Shown: piece after piece, positions 44,364 through 55,381 of the stretch
Position numbering within the stretch: the stretch's first letter is position 1
Layout: each line of letters starts with the position of its first letter
NCBI GenBank assembly: GCA_038049695.1
Contig: CP142452.1
Location: forward strand, 68,825,501 to 68,889,500
DNA: 64,000 nucleotides
Direction of reading: 5' to 3'
DNA from: Cinnamomum chago
Lineage: Eukaryota > Streptophyta > Magnoliopsida > Laurales > Lauraceae
Position numbers and translations under genes: made by a program
The notes under the pieces: model-generated
What the model was told of the DNA's origin: nothing
Seen by the model: the letters and a program-made list of their open reading frames with translations, nothing else
Database searches by the model: none

Positions 44364-46915
44364 GACTTAGAACATTTTCCAAAGCTACAATCAAAATGGC
44401 TAGAAACCATGAGGCTCTAAGATAGTGAAAGCAAAGGGGTATAGCCATGGTCACCATCTTGAGAAACTACTATAAGTAAAGTTCCTGGATATTTACCTTA
44501 AAGCTCTGTCTTATTGAGGGCAATTAGAGGCCTAATGGATTACTTGAAAAATCGAGCACATCCACCGAAACATACAAAATATCTTTGGAAGGAGTCATCA
44601 TCTTGTTTTCACAAATTGTCAATTGTGCCTGGATTAGTTTTTTTTAGCTCCAAACGATAAGTACATTGGATCTTGTATGAATTCTCATGCGAACCCTGAA
44701 TATCTTTCATAGCTATTTCCTTTGCAATGTGGGCATACTCATAAGATATTTGAACGGCAAATTCCCGCTAGAAGTCACACATAATTTTCTATGGCCTATA
44801 GTTTTGATGAACTCTAAGTCTTTCATTGATAAACTGAATAATCAAGATTTATGTTCTAGATTGTATGTCCTGACTTAAAATTGGGGACAAGCCTCCACAC
44901 CATAGAAACGTGGATGCACTATGGACAAGTAGAATCACTACACTTTGTCGTTGTCTCCCATCTAGATGTCTGTATTGGTTTCAAGCTTAAGTTCTTATAC
45001 ATCACAAATTTGGCCAATTTACTTTTGAATGCATTACGACTCTTAAGACGCTGCCCTTCCACATTTCATGCGCCAAATCTTCTTGTGGTGGCATGCATAT
45101 CAAATCTTCTACTACATGCATGGTATTGATCATCTCTATCTTTTTGCGTAAACTGCATAGATGGATGTCATGTGATGGGATGTCTTAAACGCCTTCACGT
45201 TGACTAGGACCTTAAATGTTATCTGAAAGAGATGCCTTGTCATTGCAAGCTCTGACTAAAATAGTAAGCAAATCTTCTACAACTTGATGAGTATCACCAT
45301 TAGTAGCATCTTTAAAGACTTTGGAACCTTCATTGTCTTATGAAAGTATGTATTGGAATATGACTTCACCACTCGAACGTTATATTTTGTCCAAAATAAC
45401 TACATTATTGGTGGAAACTCCAACTGGAACGACAATAAGATATTCTTCACAAATTTTTTGAATCACATGCATAGAATCAAGATTGTCATTATCAATCCCC
45501 AAGTCAACACCCGTTCCTGTAAATGAATTTTCTTCTACATTAGAGATGGAGCTTCCATGAGAAAAGGCCCAGTCCAAATCATCTCTAAGGTCTACAGATG
45601 GATATGAATGTTGCAACGTAAGATTTCTTATAGCCGCGAAAGTGTTTGGTGCTAAGTCAACTCCTATCTTGATCGGATTGACTCTGCATTTTAAATCAAC
45701 ATAATTCTTAAAATTATTGTATTTGGAAAAAGAATGTGAATCAATTAGATGAAAATGATATAATACTATATACTTAGGAGATGGTATTATGAAAGGCCAA
45801 ACCGCATCCTCGTTTAGATGAGTATAGGTATCATGTCATCAACTACAGTTTAGAACCTTTCCATATTTATCTCATCAGGTATCAATTCAATAGTCTCTTG
45901 CTGAATGTTATATATACTATGAAACAATGTATTTTAGAATTATAGTACAAATAAGCAATGTCAAAGGGAGGATTCAGTAAATTCAATTTTTATTTGCTAA
46001 GAATCCTAACTCTCGCCACATCAAAAGTATAAGCTAAAAATATAGCTGCAACATGTACATAGGGCCTACCTCAAATAGATGGTAAAAATCACTGATATCA
46101 ATCATCATGAGGTGGTAGCTTGATAGAAAACAAGAGGAAAGAAATATTTTGATGGGATGATATTTTCTAGTAAAAAAATTGGAGTATCAAAAGTACGACG
46201 AATGGAGGAAAGTCTTCATATGGAAACTAAAAGAATATAATACTACATACTTAGGAGATGGTATTGTGAAAGGCGAAAATTGCATCCTTGTTGATAGAAA
46301 TATTAGTAGTAGGTGATTGATTGTGGTTTAGAACCTTCCCACTAGCATCCTTACAGTTTAAAGGGGAGAAGTGGAGAGTTAAGAGTATAATTGGTAAGCA
46401 TCAATACTAATTCAATAATGTCTCTAATAGGTGCTTACCTTTTTCCAAGAATTGGAGGTTGACTACTTGATTGAACATCTTTACTACTTCAAACTCTACA
46501 TAAAGATAAAATTAAATCTTATCGGTCAATATATAAACTAGATGTTGAAAATAATAAGTCCACAAATAGCATACCTTTAAAATTTTCCCATAGTGATTTA
46601 ATTCATTGTCTGAGCTCATTTGGATGTACATCAGCTTCCCCTCGAGACCCTTTGAACATGATCGCTACATCTTCATCATTTGCAATGCAAACTAAAGCGC
46701 ATACTTTCTAACTTCGATTAAGGTATTGTATAATTGAGTTGTGTCCATACATATCTAAATTTGCGAGATCACAAATTTTTTATCCAATTGGGAATATGTT
46801 ATAGATCTACTAAAAGAGACCATCTTTGGGTAACCTTCATTATAAACTAGGTTTTCATTATCCCAAATAAAATCTCCTCTAAAGTGGAATATAGCTAATA
46901 CCTCACAATAGACAT
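44364..46915 (-). pseudogene. MULE-2: Mutator-like transposase relic (PB1 plus DDE region)
   Basis: On the minus strand, 46915 downward: a PB1-like domain (LAIFHFRGDFIWDN, YPKMVSFSRSITYSQL, LVCIANDEDVAIMFKGSRGE). Next come a linker with FTGTGVDLGIDNDNLDSMHV and VVPVGVSTNNVVILD (about 45530-45380), and the transposase core (REFAVQISYEYAHIAKEIAM, DSFQRYFVCFGGCARFFK, IRPLIALNKTEL, KYPGTLLIVVSQDGDHGYTP; about 44820-44430). In the latter the usual first catalytic Asp (VDGTHLKG) appears as Asn. Stops and frameshifts are frequent. The gene continues at 36987 beyond the copia insertion. Terminal repeats were not located. A direct repeat (ATACTTAGGAGATGGTATT) near 45775 and 46250 marks a local duplication. 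Confidence 0.78.
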
Positions 46916-47332
46916 CATATTGGTGAACACAAGCGAGAAATGTATGAAAAATATGTACGTGAATTTGTGATAATTTTCAAAGAAATACACAATAAAGCAA
47001 GCTGGCACCGAATTTAAAAAGGAAAAAAACCAAGTGAGAAGAGAGGACTATTAGAAGAAATAAAATAGAAACGAAGAGAAGAGATAAAATTGGTTGGACT
47101 ATTCTCTTGATGCGTTGTACAATTTTATTTGAAAAGCAAGTCTAGAATGAACATGGGCTCTTAGAGTTAATGAAGGAAAAAGAGGGCTATAAGTATTGGT
47201 AAAAATGGTTTATAGGTGTTGGTGATAATTTGAGAAACTTTAAAAAAGAAACAAGATAATTTAGTAAATACCTGACATGTAAAAAAAGTTTAGTGCATAT
47301 CATAAAAGAATCTCGGGAAGTATAAGAAGTGG

Positions 47333-47724
47333 GGCAAAGCTACCATACAGCAACGAGGCCACCTTTAAAAAATTCAATCCGTCCATCGTCTTTTACACAC
47401 ATCTTATTCTTTGCATATATAACTTCAAAGTGTATTTCGTATGGCTTACCGTTAGATTGATATGTTGATTTTAAATATGTGCCTAAGTTCTATTTCCATA
47501 AAAGGAAAGAGAGAAAGTAAATAAAATTGAATTATGTGTTCAAGATTTAATTAATCCAACTGTGTGCGATATTGTTGATTTGAAAAATATTTTATATGTA
47601 TATCCCACAGTGGATGTTAGAACCAATGAATGGATTGAATTTTTTAAAGGTGAGCCCATCCACTTGCATATGCCAGGTGCTTGCATCATAATATGATGCA
47701 ATGCCACTGTATGGTAGCTTTGCC
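47333..47724. mobile_element. 392-bp MITE with GGCAAAGCTACCATACAG ends
   Basis: The left end GGCAAAGCTACCATACAG and the reverse complement of the right end are identical over 18 bp. A second matching block, ACCTTTAAAAAATTCAATCC, lies further in on both arms, so long parts of the element are palindromic. No convincing duplication or coding region. Confidence 0.75.
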
Positions 47725-47989
47725 TTTATAAGTGAATGCCCATTGTGTGTATTCCTTTCCCCCTATTTGGCTGGATTTAATCAAACATACTCAAGTTATA
47801 AAATTATGATTTGACTACTTGCTCAAGACACCTTTTTTCGGTTTATATATGAATTGAATACATCAAAACCAAGTACTTATCTTCTATTTATTTCTCTCCT
47901 TTATCTGTCCCCATGCAATTTAGCTGGTAGGAGCTGTTTGTTTGCAAGGTTCTAAATTCTTTGGAACTCATGCTAAAATGGGTTCCAAA

Positions 47990-48700
47990 GGAAGAATAAT
48001 TAATGTAAGGGAAATGTGTTCTCACCCGATCCGTGCGAATTCTCAAATCTGAACCGTCGGATCGCGTGTGAGATCCAACGGTCCGTGTCATTTATATCAA
48101 GCAGTCCAAAAAGGGCAAAAGCCCTCCAAATCCCTGTAACTCTCCCGCTCCCAGGCCCTCCAAATCCCTCAACGAAAAAGGGGAAAAGGCTTTTCAATCG
48201 ACCACGGCTCCCAGTTCCTCTTCTCGTTTCTTCTTCAACAAGGACAAGTGGTCTCCCCCATCATCTCCTGTCATCTTCGACGCCTCAGCTTCGACCGAAC
48301 TCTTCTCCTTTTCTTTTTTTCTTCGATGAAAAAAGAGGGAAAAGCTTGTTTGGTTCGACGGTTGTCATCTTCCCCTACGCGGATCATCGCTGTCGTCCAA
48401 AGCCCTCCAAATGGATGCTGAAGACCTAGCTCTCCAACTGCGGCTCCAGGTCCGGACCCCCTCACAACGGCCATCCCCATCTCAGTTTCCAGGCTCGTGG
48501 TCTGATACGGTGGCCATCCCTGTTGAGACCACCTCGGAGCAACCATCCCCATCTGAGTTTCATGACATATGACAGACAGGGACGTCTATCCCCATCGATG
48601 TCACAGCACTCTCGCAGCAGCCATTCCCATGTGAGGCTAGTTACCCGATCAAAGTTTTACAGGTTTTCCCTCTCTCTATACAATCGATGTTTGCGATTAA
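47990..48700 (+). other. GC-richer block, possible exon or gene fragment of unknown identity
   Basis: This stretch has clearly higher GC than its surroundings and CCTCC/TTCTTC-rich leader-like sequence. A frame from about 48412 (MDAEDLALQLRLQ...) runs into a roughly 74-bp unit repeated two and a half times (near 48464, 48536 and 48612; CAACCATCCCCATCTGAGTT-like). The frame closes at a TGA near 48570. I recognise no family. It could be the 5' end of a lost gene or captured DNA. Confidence 0.35.
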
Positions 48701-48863
48701 TGTATTTGCAAGCTTGTAAATTAATCAGTACTTATCAATATTTATATCTTCACACTGGTGACTAATGAAAAAACACCAATCTTCGAAAACGATAAAACGA
48801 CCAGACTTGATAAACTTCTGTTCAGACTTTAACACCAGCTAATCAAATTTTCAAAAAGATAAG

Positions 48864-50662
48864 TGATGAGTGTTAAATATTGCATATTTTCCCCTCATTA
48901 GTCCGAGTTTTATCAGCATCTCATATGTATATCATTTTCTTTACACAGAGATTTTATCATTAACGGGTCATCGGATTATCATGCATAAATTCGATTAATT
49001 ATAGCACATTTTTATGTAATTTCTCCTGTGTAGGTGGACCCGTGACTACCCCAACCTTCTGGCTAGTGTCCCAATGCATTAAGAAGAGATTTCAATAAAG
49101 AAGTTACATGAATAAATCTTGGTGAAGTGTTGAAGAATTCCAAAATAAGAGGAGAAGACTTTAAGGATAAAAGAAGTCATTTTCTAGCACAAATGATTTA
49201 TTGGTGTATTGGTTAGAACTTGGGTTGGTATGAAATAGGTTATGGGTTCAAATCCTAACCAATCAAAGCTTGTCATGGCACAAATTCATGTGAAAGGATA
49301 TGAGCCAATCAAAAGCCTCCAAGTTGAAGGACCACATAAAGCAAAAGGCACAAATGCTTTTGTAAGGAAAGTTTGTTGCAACCAATCAAATTGAAGCTAT
49401 CCATGTGAAAACAAAAGGGCCAATGAAAAGCCTCCAAATCTCAAATTCAAGTAATCCATGTGAAAGCAAATAAGCCAATCAAAAGCCTTCAAGTTGCAAC
49501 TGATCAAATGGAAGCAATCCTTGTTAAATGAAATGAACCAATCAAATGTCTTCAATGTTCCTATAAATTAGAATGTTTTTGTGAGTGGGGCAGATCTTTT
49601 GACAAGTTAGTCTTTTTGTAATTTTGTTTTTACTTTTATATTGTAATTAGGAGCTTCTTTGTAACTAATCTAGAGAGGGTGTGTAATTGAAAATCATTAA
49701 TGAAGATTTGGAGCTCTTTCTTGATGTTTAGTGGCTAAGGCTCTTGGATTAGGCTCTTCTTTTGAAGCTAAGTAATGTGATTAGTTCAGTTACATGCATG
49801 TTTTAATTTAAATTCTCTACTTGTGCCTTGATTGATTACGCAGATTTTAGATCTAATTGTGCTAATCTCTCTCATTTCTCATGATCTATCTCTACACTTG
49901 ATGCTTTGATAATCTCAATTGATGTTTTGTAGTTGGATTAAATTCTCTCACATAGCATGCTCTAGAGCCCTTATCTTTGATCTTTTTGTAACTTGATTTT
50001 AATGATTAATTGTTATGATAGTTAGGTTATGATCTAGGATCTTGGCCTTTGATTTTCTTTACTTTGATCTTCATTGCTATATCATCCAATCCAATTAGGC
50101 AAGGGATTGCTAATTGGATTGTAGATTTGAGAATTGAATTAGAACATGCATTGTTTAAATTAATTACATACTTAGTGGATTTTGGATTGCCTAATCTCTT
50201 TCTTTTGATTGTTGTTAATTTGAATCCTTATTTGATTTGCTATTTTCACTTCTAAATTGTTAGATACACATTTTACACAACTTGTTTTAAAATCCTACAC
50301 ATTTCACACATCTTCACACTAAATCTTCCATTTCCACCACCACTCATCCACTAGCTTGTTAGATTAGTTTAGATCTTATTCATTTTATATTTTAAATTGT
50401 TAATTATAGTAGTTTAATTGCTATTTTAATTTTGTTTCACATTTCAATTGGTTTAATTCCATTTTCACATATAGTTTAGTAGTTTTAATTGTTCACTTCA
50501 AGTGTCTATATTAGTTATATCTTAGTTCAACTCTCATTTAATTGGATTCATTGTTTCTTTCATCCTCTCTCCATGGGATCGATAATCCGGACTCTTTAGT
50601 CCTTTACTACTTGACGACACCGTAGTCTTGCGGTTAAGCGTTACACATCCAAGTGTCGATCA
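48864..50662. mobile_element. 1.8-kb solo LTR (Ty3/gypsy-like) with ATAAG duplication
   Basis: It starts TGATGAGTGTTAAATATTGC and ends ATCCAAGTGTCGATCA (TG...CA), with ATAAG at 48859-48863 and 50663-50667. The last 80 bp (GACGACACCGTAGTCTTGCGG then the GATCA end) resemble the 3' ends of LTRs of plant Ty3/gypsy elements that precede a TTTGGCGCC-type primer site. No internal region is present, so recombination between LTRs probably removed it. It lies in the intron side of the U-box exon below. Confidence 0.75.
49205..49265 (+). other. tRNA-like box A/box B segment inside the solo LTR
   Basis: GTATTGGTTAGAACTTGG followed by GGGTTCAAATCCTAACC has the order and spacing of RNA polymerase III internal promoter boxes. 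It does not fold convincingly into a full tRNA, so a SINE head or chance is more likely than a tRNA gene. Confidence 0.3.
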
Positions 50663-50691
50663 ATAAGAATATATATGAAGTATAATTGTAC

Positions 50692-50877
50692 CAGGTAAAG
50701 TTTGCTAGAGTCCGAGCAATGCAGAAGATGACTCTTGGCCCTTTCAAGAGCCACATGCAATGAACAGAGTGCCTGTATGCCAGACTTGCTCCTTGGTTGT
50801 GCTGCCTCCAAGGCTGGAAAAATTCCTAACACTTTACAAACAATTCTGGGAAGTATTCTGCACATGCCTCCATGTAA
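50692..50877 (-). pseudogene. Single exon of a plant U-box E3 ubiquitin ligase (PUB6/PUB45-type N-terminal region)
   Basis: The 186-nt segment has an acceptor (ACAG/TTACATGG) and a donor (CTG/GTACAA) and reads LHGGMCRILPRIVCKVLGIF, then ALEAAQPRSKSGIQALCSLH and CSDSSKLYL. This is the conserved N-terminal text of plant U-box/ARM-repeat ligases of the PUB5/6/45 group (usually LEAARPRSxSGIQALCSLH...CSECSKLYLA). No flanking exons, U-box or ARM repeats were found on either side. The next exon side is occupied by a solo LTR. It is a stranded exon, captured or left from a deleted gene. Confidence 0.72.
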
Positions 50878-51435
50878 CTGTATATGTTAATCGCAAATGT
50901 GTTAATTACTATGGCTTAGTCAATACGAAGAATCATAAATCATCTTTTTTATCAAGATACTCAGACAACATTCAAGAAGTAGATTCGCTTAGGAAGCACG
51001 ATGTATTAATCCTAAAGACTTTAAAATGTGTAACCATGTTTGATAAATATACATGCATTGAAAAATGACAAAAACTAAACATAGCACAAAATTTTGAGTT
51101 AAATGTTCCCTTGACAAATGACCACAGTAGTTGCATTTCTGTCTTGGTTCAGTTGTCTACATTTGAGAAAAAGTTTGTGTCAGGGGAATAAATGATCTAA
51201 CCAATGTGTTGAAATAATCTGAATTTATCTTGATTTTTAGATCCAAACTTTGACTATCAGTGACTATAACATGTGACATGAAATTAGTACTGTGGAATAA
51301 TTCACTACATCCTTAATAATTAGTTTCTTATTAGTTTTATTTGGTTTTGTTTTGCATGATTTTCATGGCGTGGTTCAATTATTGTCCTTAAACCGTCCAA
51401 AAGAATGGTGCAAGTCCACCTTTACCAATTAATAC
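50878..51435. other. Non-coding stretch between the U-box exon and the FAR1 relic
   Basis: AT-rich, with only short frames (one of 102 codons at 50760-51068 is antisense to the U-box exon). No recognised feature. Confidence 0.4.
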
Positions 51436-51437
51436 AT

Positions 51438-51560
51438 TTATATCACAAGGTGATGAGGAGAAAATACCGAAAGTTGGAATTATTTTTGAGAACATAGAGG
51501 AGGCTTACAATGCTGATAACCTTTATGCGAAATTGGCGGGTTTTACCCTCCTAAGGTGAA
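51438..51560 (+). pseudogene. FAR1/FHY3-type N-terminal fragment
   Basis: The frame reads ISQGDEEKIPKVGIIFENIE, EAYNADNLYAKLAGFTLLR and then a stop. It matches the start of the FAR1 DNA-binding domain (PxxGMxFxSxEEAYxFYNxYAxxxGF), a family derived from Mutator-like transposases. The zinc-binding cysteines that should follow are absent. A MULE-type MITE begins at 51579. Confidence 0.65.
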
Positions 51561-51578
51561 TGATGAAGAAATAAATAA

Positions 51579-52297
51579 GATATTTTTGTATATAACCCCC
51601 TAAGGTTTATATGATTTGTAAGTAGGCCCCTATGGTTTTTATATTTGCATATAGGTCCCTACCTTTTCGTTTCAATACTTTTCATACCCCCAAAATCAGT
51701 ATTTCTAATGAAAATGGGTAATGACCATGGGATTTGTGTTGAACTTTTATAAAAATGACATCTTCACCTTTCTATCAACTGAGCAAATATGAGTATATTA
51801 TTATTTACCAAAATTCCATTATTGTATCTCAATTCCCAACAGTCTCTCTCAATAATTTTTTAATGCACATAAAGCCTAATTATGTATTTTGAAACTTTCA
51901 TCAATTTAATGGTGGGTCATGCATGGATTGGATCAGTTGTAACTAATTATAAGTACATGCATTGATTGTCATTATAGTAGATTTGGATTTAATGAAATAG
52001 GCCCTCTATTTATAAAAATAAGTTTACATAGGATTATTCTCTCCTACTAAATGTAATTATCAATGTTACAAGCTTGAGAGAAAAATAAATTCAAGTCTTT
52101 GAATTTTTCCATATAAGGATAAAGAGATGGGCAAATGTGTCATTTCACGCTAAAAACTTGTGATAGTTGGTTGGCTACTGATTTTGGGGACACGAAAGGT
52201 ATTAAAATGAAAATTAGGGGCTTATCTGCAAATACTAAAACCATAGGGGCCTATTTACAAATCCTACAAACCTTAGCGGGTATATGCAAAAAAACTC
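51579..52297. mobile_element. 719-bp MULE-type MITE, TIRs of about 110 bp, 9-bp duplication
   Basis: The left arm (GATATTTTTGTATATAACCC...) and right arm in reverse (GAGTTTTTTTGCATATACCC...) share AAGGTTTRTAKGATTTGTAA, TAGGCCCCTATGGTTTT and CCCCAAAATCAGTA. AATAAATAA occurs exactly at 51570-51578 and 52298-52306, the 9-bp duplication of the Mutator superfamily. No coding capacity. Confidence 0.85.
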
Positions 52298-52306
52298 AAT
52301 AAATAA

Positions 52307-53631
52307 TAGGATAACACAAAGGTAGGAGTTTAGATCATCTTGAGTGTCTCACTCACCCTTCATATGAGGGGAATAAAACTCCACAGTAACCACATTTATA
52401 AAATATATGAATCGATAAAAAAAAGAAAAAAAATGCCCTCCCCTTGTGTGTACTTTTTTCCAATTTTACTTCAATAGGAGTTTGTCTCACCATAAATTAA
52501 TCATATAATTAAAAACCCATGTGCTTAATGTTATGATGGGGTCACCCTTGTTGGAGTAGAATTTGAAAAAAGTCCACTACATGGGAGAGCATTTATTTTG
52601 AGTAGTATGAATTCTCAATGAGTGGGTGCTACTAGATATAGGGGGTTTGCAATTGGCTCCGACCTTATTTGTAGCACTAGTTTTAAGATTTTGAAATCAA
52701 ATGGCTACATTTCATATAAACTTTTTGGGCAAATTCAATAGTGGGTATTATCCAAGATGGTGTGAAAATAATATTAGTTTTGGTTTAAAGATTCAGTAAA
52801 AGTGAAGCAAATGAATTAATCTCCTTGTATCAAACCCCCCAAAAGTAGTTGATGTAGAAAAAAAGATTATTTAGGTCACGTTTGGCAACCAAATTTTTAG
52901 GAGAAAGATTTTCCGTTTCCATAAAGTTGTGGTAAATCCATGTTTGGAAATTATAAGTTCTTGAGGATTTGGACGAATGGAAATCTTCATTTGTTAGGAT
53001 TTTCAGATCCAACCAACCCCCATGAGATTTGAAAATCCTAACTTAAGTGGATTTTCACACCAAACCATATTTTTCTCATCTATATGCATTAATACACACA
53101 AACTCCTCTTTCTTTCTTCCCAACAGGATGGAAAAGATTTCAACATACATCACATAAATGCTTAATATATAGAGGACTTCAATCTTATTTTTGCAAAGTT
53201 TAATAGCATATACTCTTCAAATTTATTGGTAGAAAACTTATTAGTAGCTAATGTCCCAATCAATTCCAATCAAGAATGTGAGCGTATAAGTTCAATATAT
53301 TTTACAGAATAGATTCTAAGACAAGTATAGATAAATACACTAACATTAACATACACATGTTTTATCCTGAACTTTTAAACATTAATATACCAAAAAGTAT
53401 TCATATCCAAATCTTTGGCAGTTTTTTTTTTTTTTTTTTTTTTATGGCGATACTTTTGTTTGTATCTTGATTTTTTTTATTTGAAGGCCTTGGTAAAAGA
53501 AAAAGGGTTATTCTATAGAGCATATTATTCATTTGGCATTTAGGAAAAAAAAATAAAGTATGAAATAAATTCAAATCCAATTTAAATTGAGGATTAAAGA
53601 GTAGAAGTAAAAGTAAGGTGATAGTCCGATG
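52307..53631. other. AT-rich intergenic DNA
   Basis: No gene seen. A pair of loosely inverted phrases at 52871-53075 (GTTTGGCAACC... and ...CACCAAACC, with TTAGGATTTTCAGATCC/GAAAATCCTAAC inside) suggests a diverged MITE. A T run of about 23 lies at 53421-53443. Confidence 0.35.
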
Positions 53632-53636
53632 TGAAA
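53632..53636. repeat. Left 5-bp duplication of the gag-only LTR element
   Basis: TGAAA, identical to 63226-63230 beyond the 3' LTR. Confidence 0.8.
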
Positions 53637-54974
53637 TGTTAGGGATTTTTTGTATTGCAATTTGATGGATGCATTATCATTTTAGCATCATTTGAATTTT
53701 CACACAAAACTTGAAATCTTGATTTATACATGCATTGTTTTTAAGACTTGTAAAAATGTTGATCTATGCATGTTTTGATTTTAAACTTGAATGCAATTTA
53801 TTTTGAAAAGAAGTTTTATTAATCAAGCTAGCCATTGTGTTTTAAGGTTTCAAATCATTTTAGGCTTTTTATATTTCTTGGTTTTAAACCTCTTAATTTG
53901 ATTTAAATCATGATTTCAAGCTTGATTCAGTGGCCCAAAAGTCCCCTTATGAAATAACTTTGAAGTATGAATTTTTAGGAGAAATTGGCCCCAGGCCCGG
54001 GTCGACCTGTTGTGTGGCCGGTCGACCGGGTCCCTTGATCAACCGGGAAAAGAGCCGTTGTGCCTCTTTTCAAACAGTAAGATTTATGACCATTGAAGGT
54101 CACGTCGACAAGGGATAGGGCAGGTCGACAGGGGAGACACAGGAACTCAATTTTTGAGTATAAATACAAGTTCATTCATTTGGAAAAGAGCTTGAAAAAG
54201 AGAGGAATCAAGAGCCACTCTTGAGGTGTTTTGAGACAACGAAAAGGGGATGAACTAAAAGAGACCAAGGGGTCATTAGTGAAGTTAAAGCTTGTATCAA
54301 TGAAGTTAAATCTCTAAGTAAGCTTTACTTTTACTAATCATATGTTATATGCTTTGTTTAAATTATTGGTAAATGATTTTTAGCATGATAACTATGATAT
54401 GTTGAATCTATTCTTCGTTTAATCTTTGATCAAAGTTAGATTGGATTCTTCACTTTGATTTCAATCCAAGTTGTTTTAAAATCTTCCTTAATCATGCTTA
54501 GCCAAAATCTTTGTTTTCTTTTATAGCATGATTCTTTTACTTGGTTGAATATTTATTTGTTGTTTTCATTCATTTGAGCTTTAGTTAAATTTGTTTAGTT
54601 TTGAAAACAACATTGCACATGCATCACATGTTTAGAGCTAATTAATTTCATACAACTTGTGAGCCTTTGATTTTCATATCATTAACAAGTTTGTATCCAT
54701 ACATGTGATTTGCATTTCACTTCAATCAAAATATTTTATGTGCCTTAAACTTTTAAATGCTTTGAGCATATATTGATTGATCTTACTTTTTAAATTTGAT
54801 TGAAGTTATCACACACACACACACATCATGAGCATACATCTTTGCATTCATTTAGTGTTTGTGTGAGTTAGTTTTTCAATTTCATATCCGCCTATTTTAG
54901 AGGCAAATATATTGAGTTTAAATTGTATCTCTTTGAGTGTTTGTGTAGACACTTCTTTAGGAGAAATCTTTTTA

Positions 54975-55145
54975 TTGTAAAGGTTATTGCTTAGCCTAAG
55001 AAAAGCACATTATAGAGGTTATTGCTTAGCCTTTGAAAAGTATCTTGTCAAGGTTATTGCTTAGCCTAAAAAAGCACATTGATAGATTGTTATTTAACCT
55101 AGAAAAACAACATTGTAAAGGTTATTGCTTAGTCTTTTGAAAATC
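54975..55145 (+). repeat. 35-bp minisatellite in the 5' LTR, five units
   Basis: Units of the form GTAAAGGTTATTGCTTAGCC followed by TNNGAAAARCACATT occur five times. The 3' LTR has six. Confidence 0.85.
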
Positions 55146-55381
55146 ATAAATAGTGAAAATTTGGTGGGGTGTTGGATCACAAGCCGGTAGTGGATGTAGG
55201 CATTGAGGCCGAACCACTATAAATCTTTGTGTAGTGGTATTTGCTTGTGGTGATTGTTTTATTAGCTTCCGCATCTTGTTCGATAAATCATCACTTGTGA
55301 CTAATTAATTTTAAAGAAGTTAAAATTTGTCATAATTGGTAACATATTGTAACTCAACCCCACCCCTCTAGGGTTAGGATC

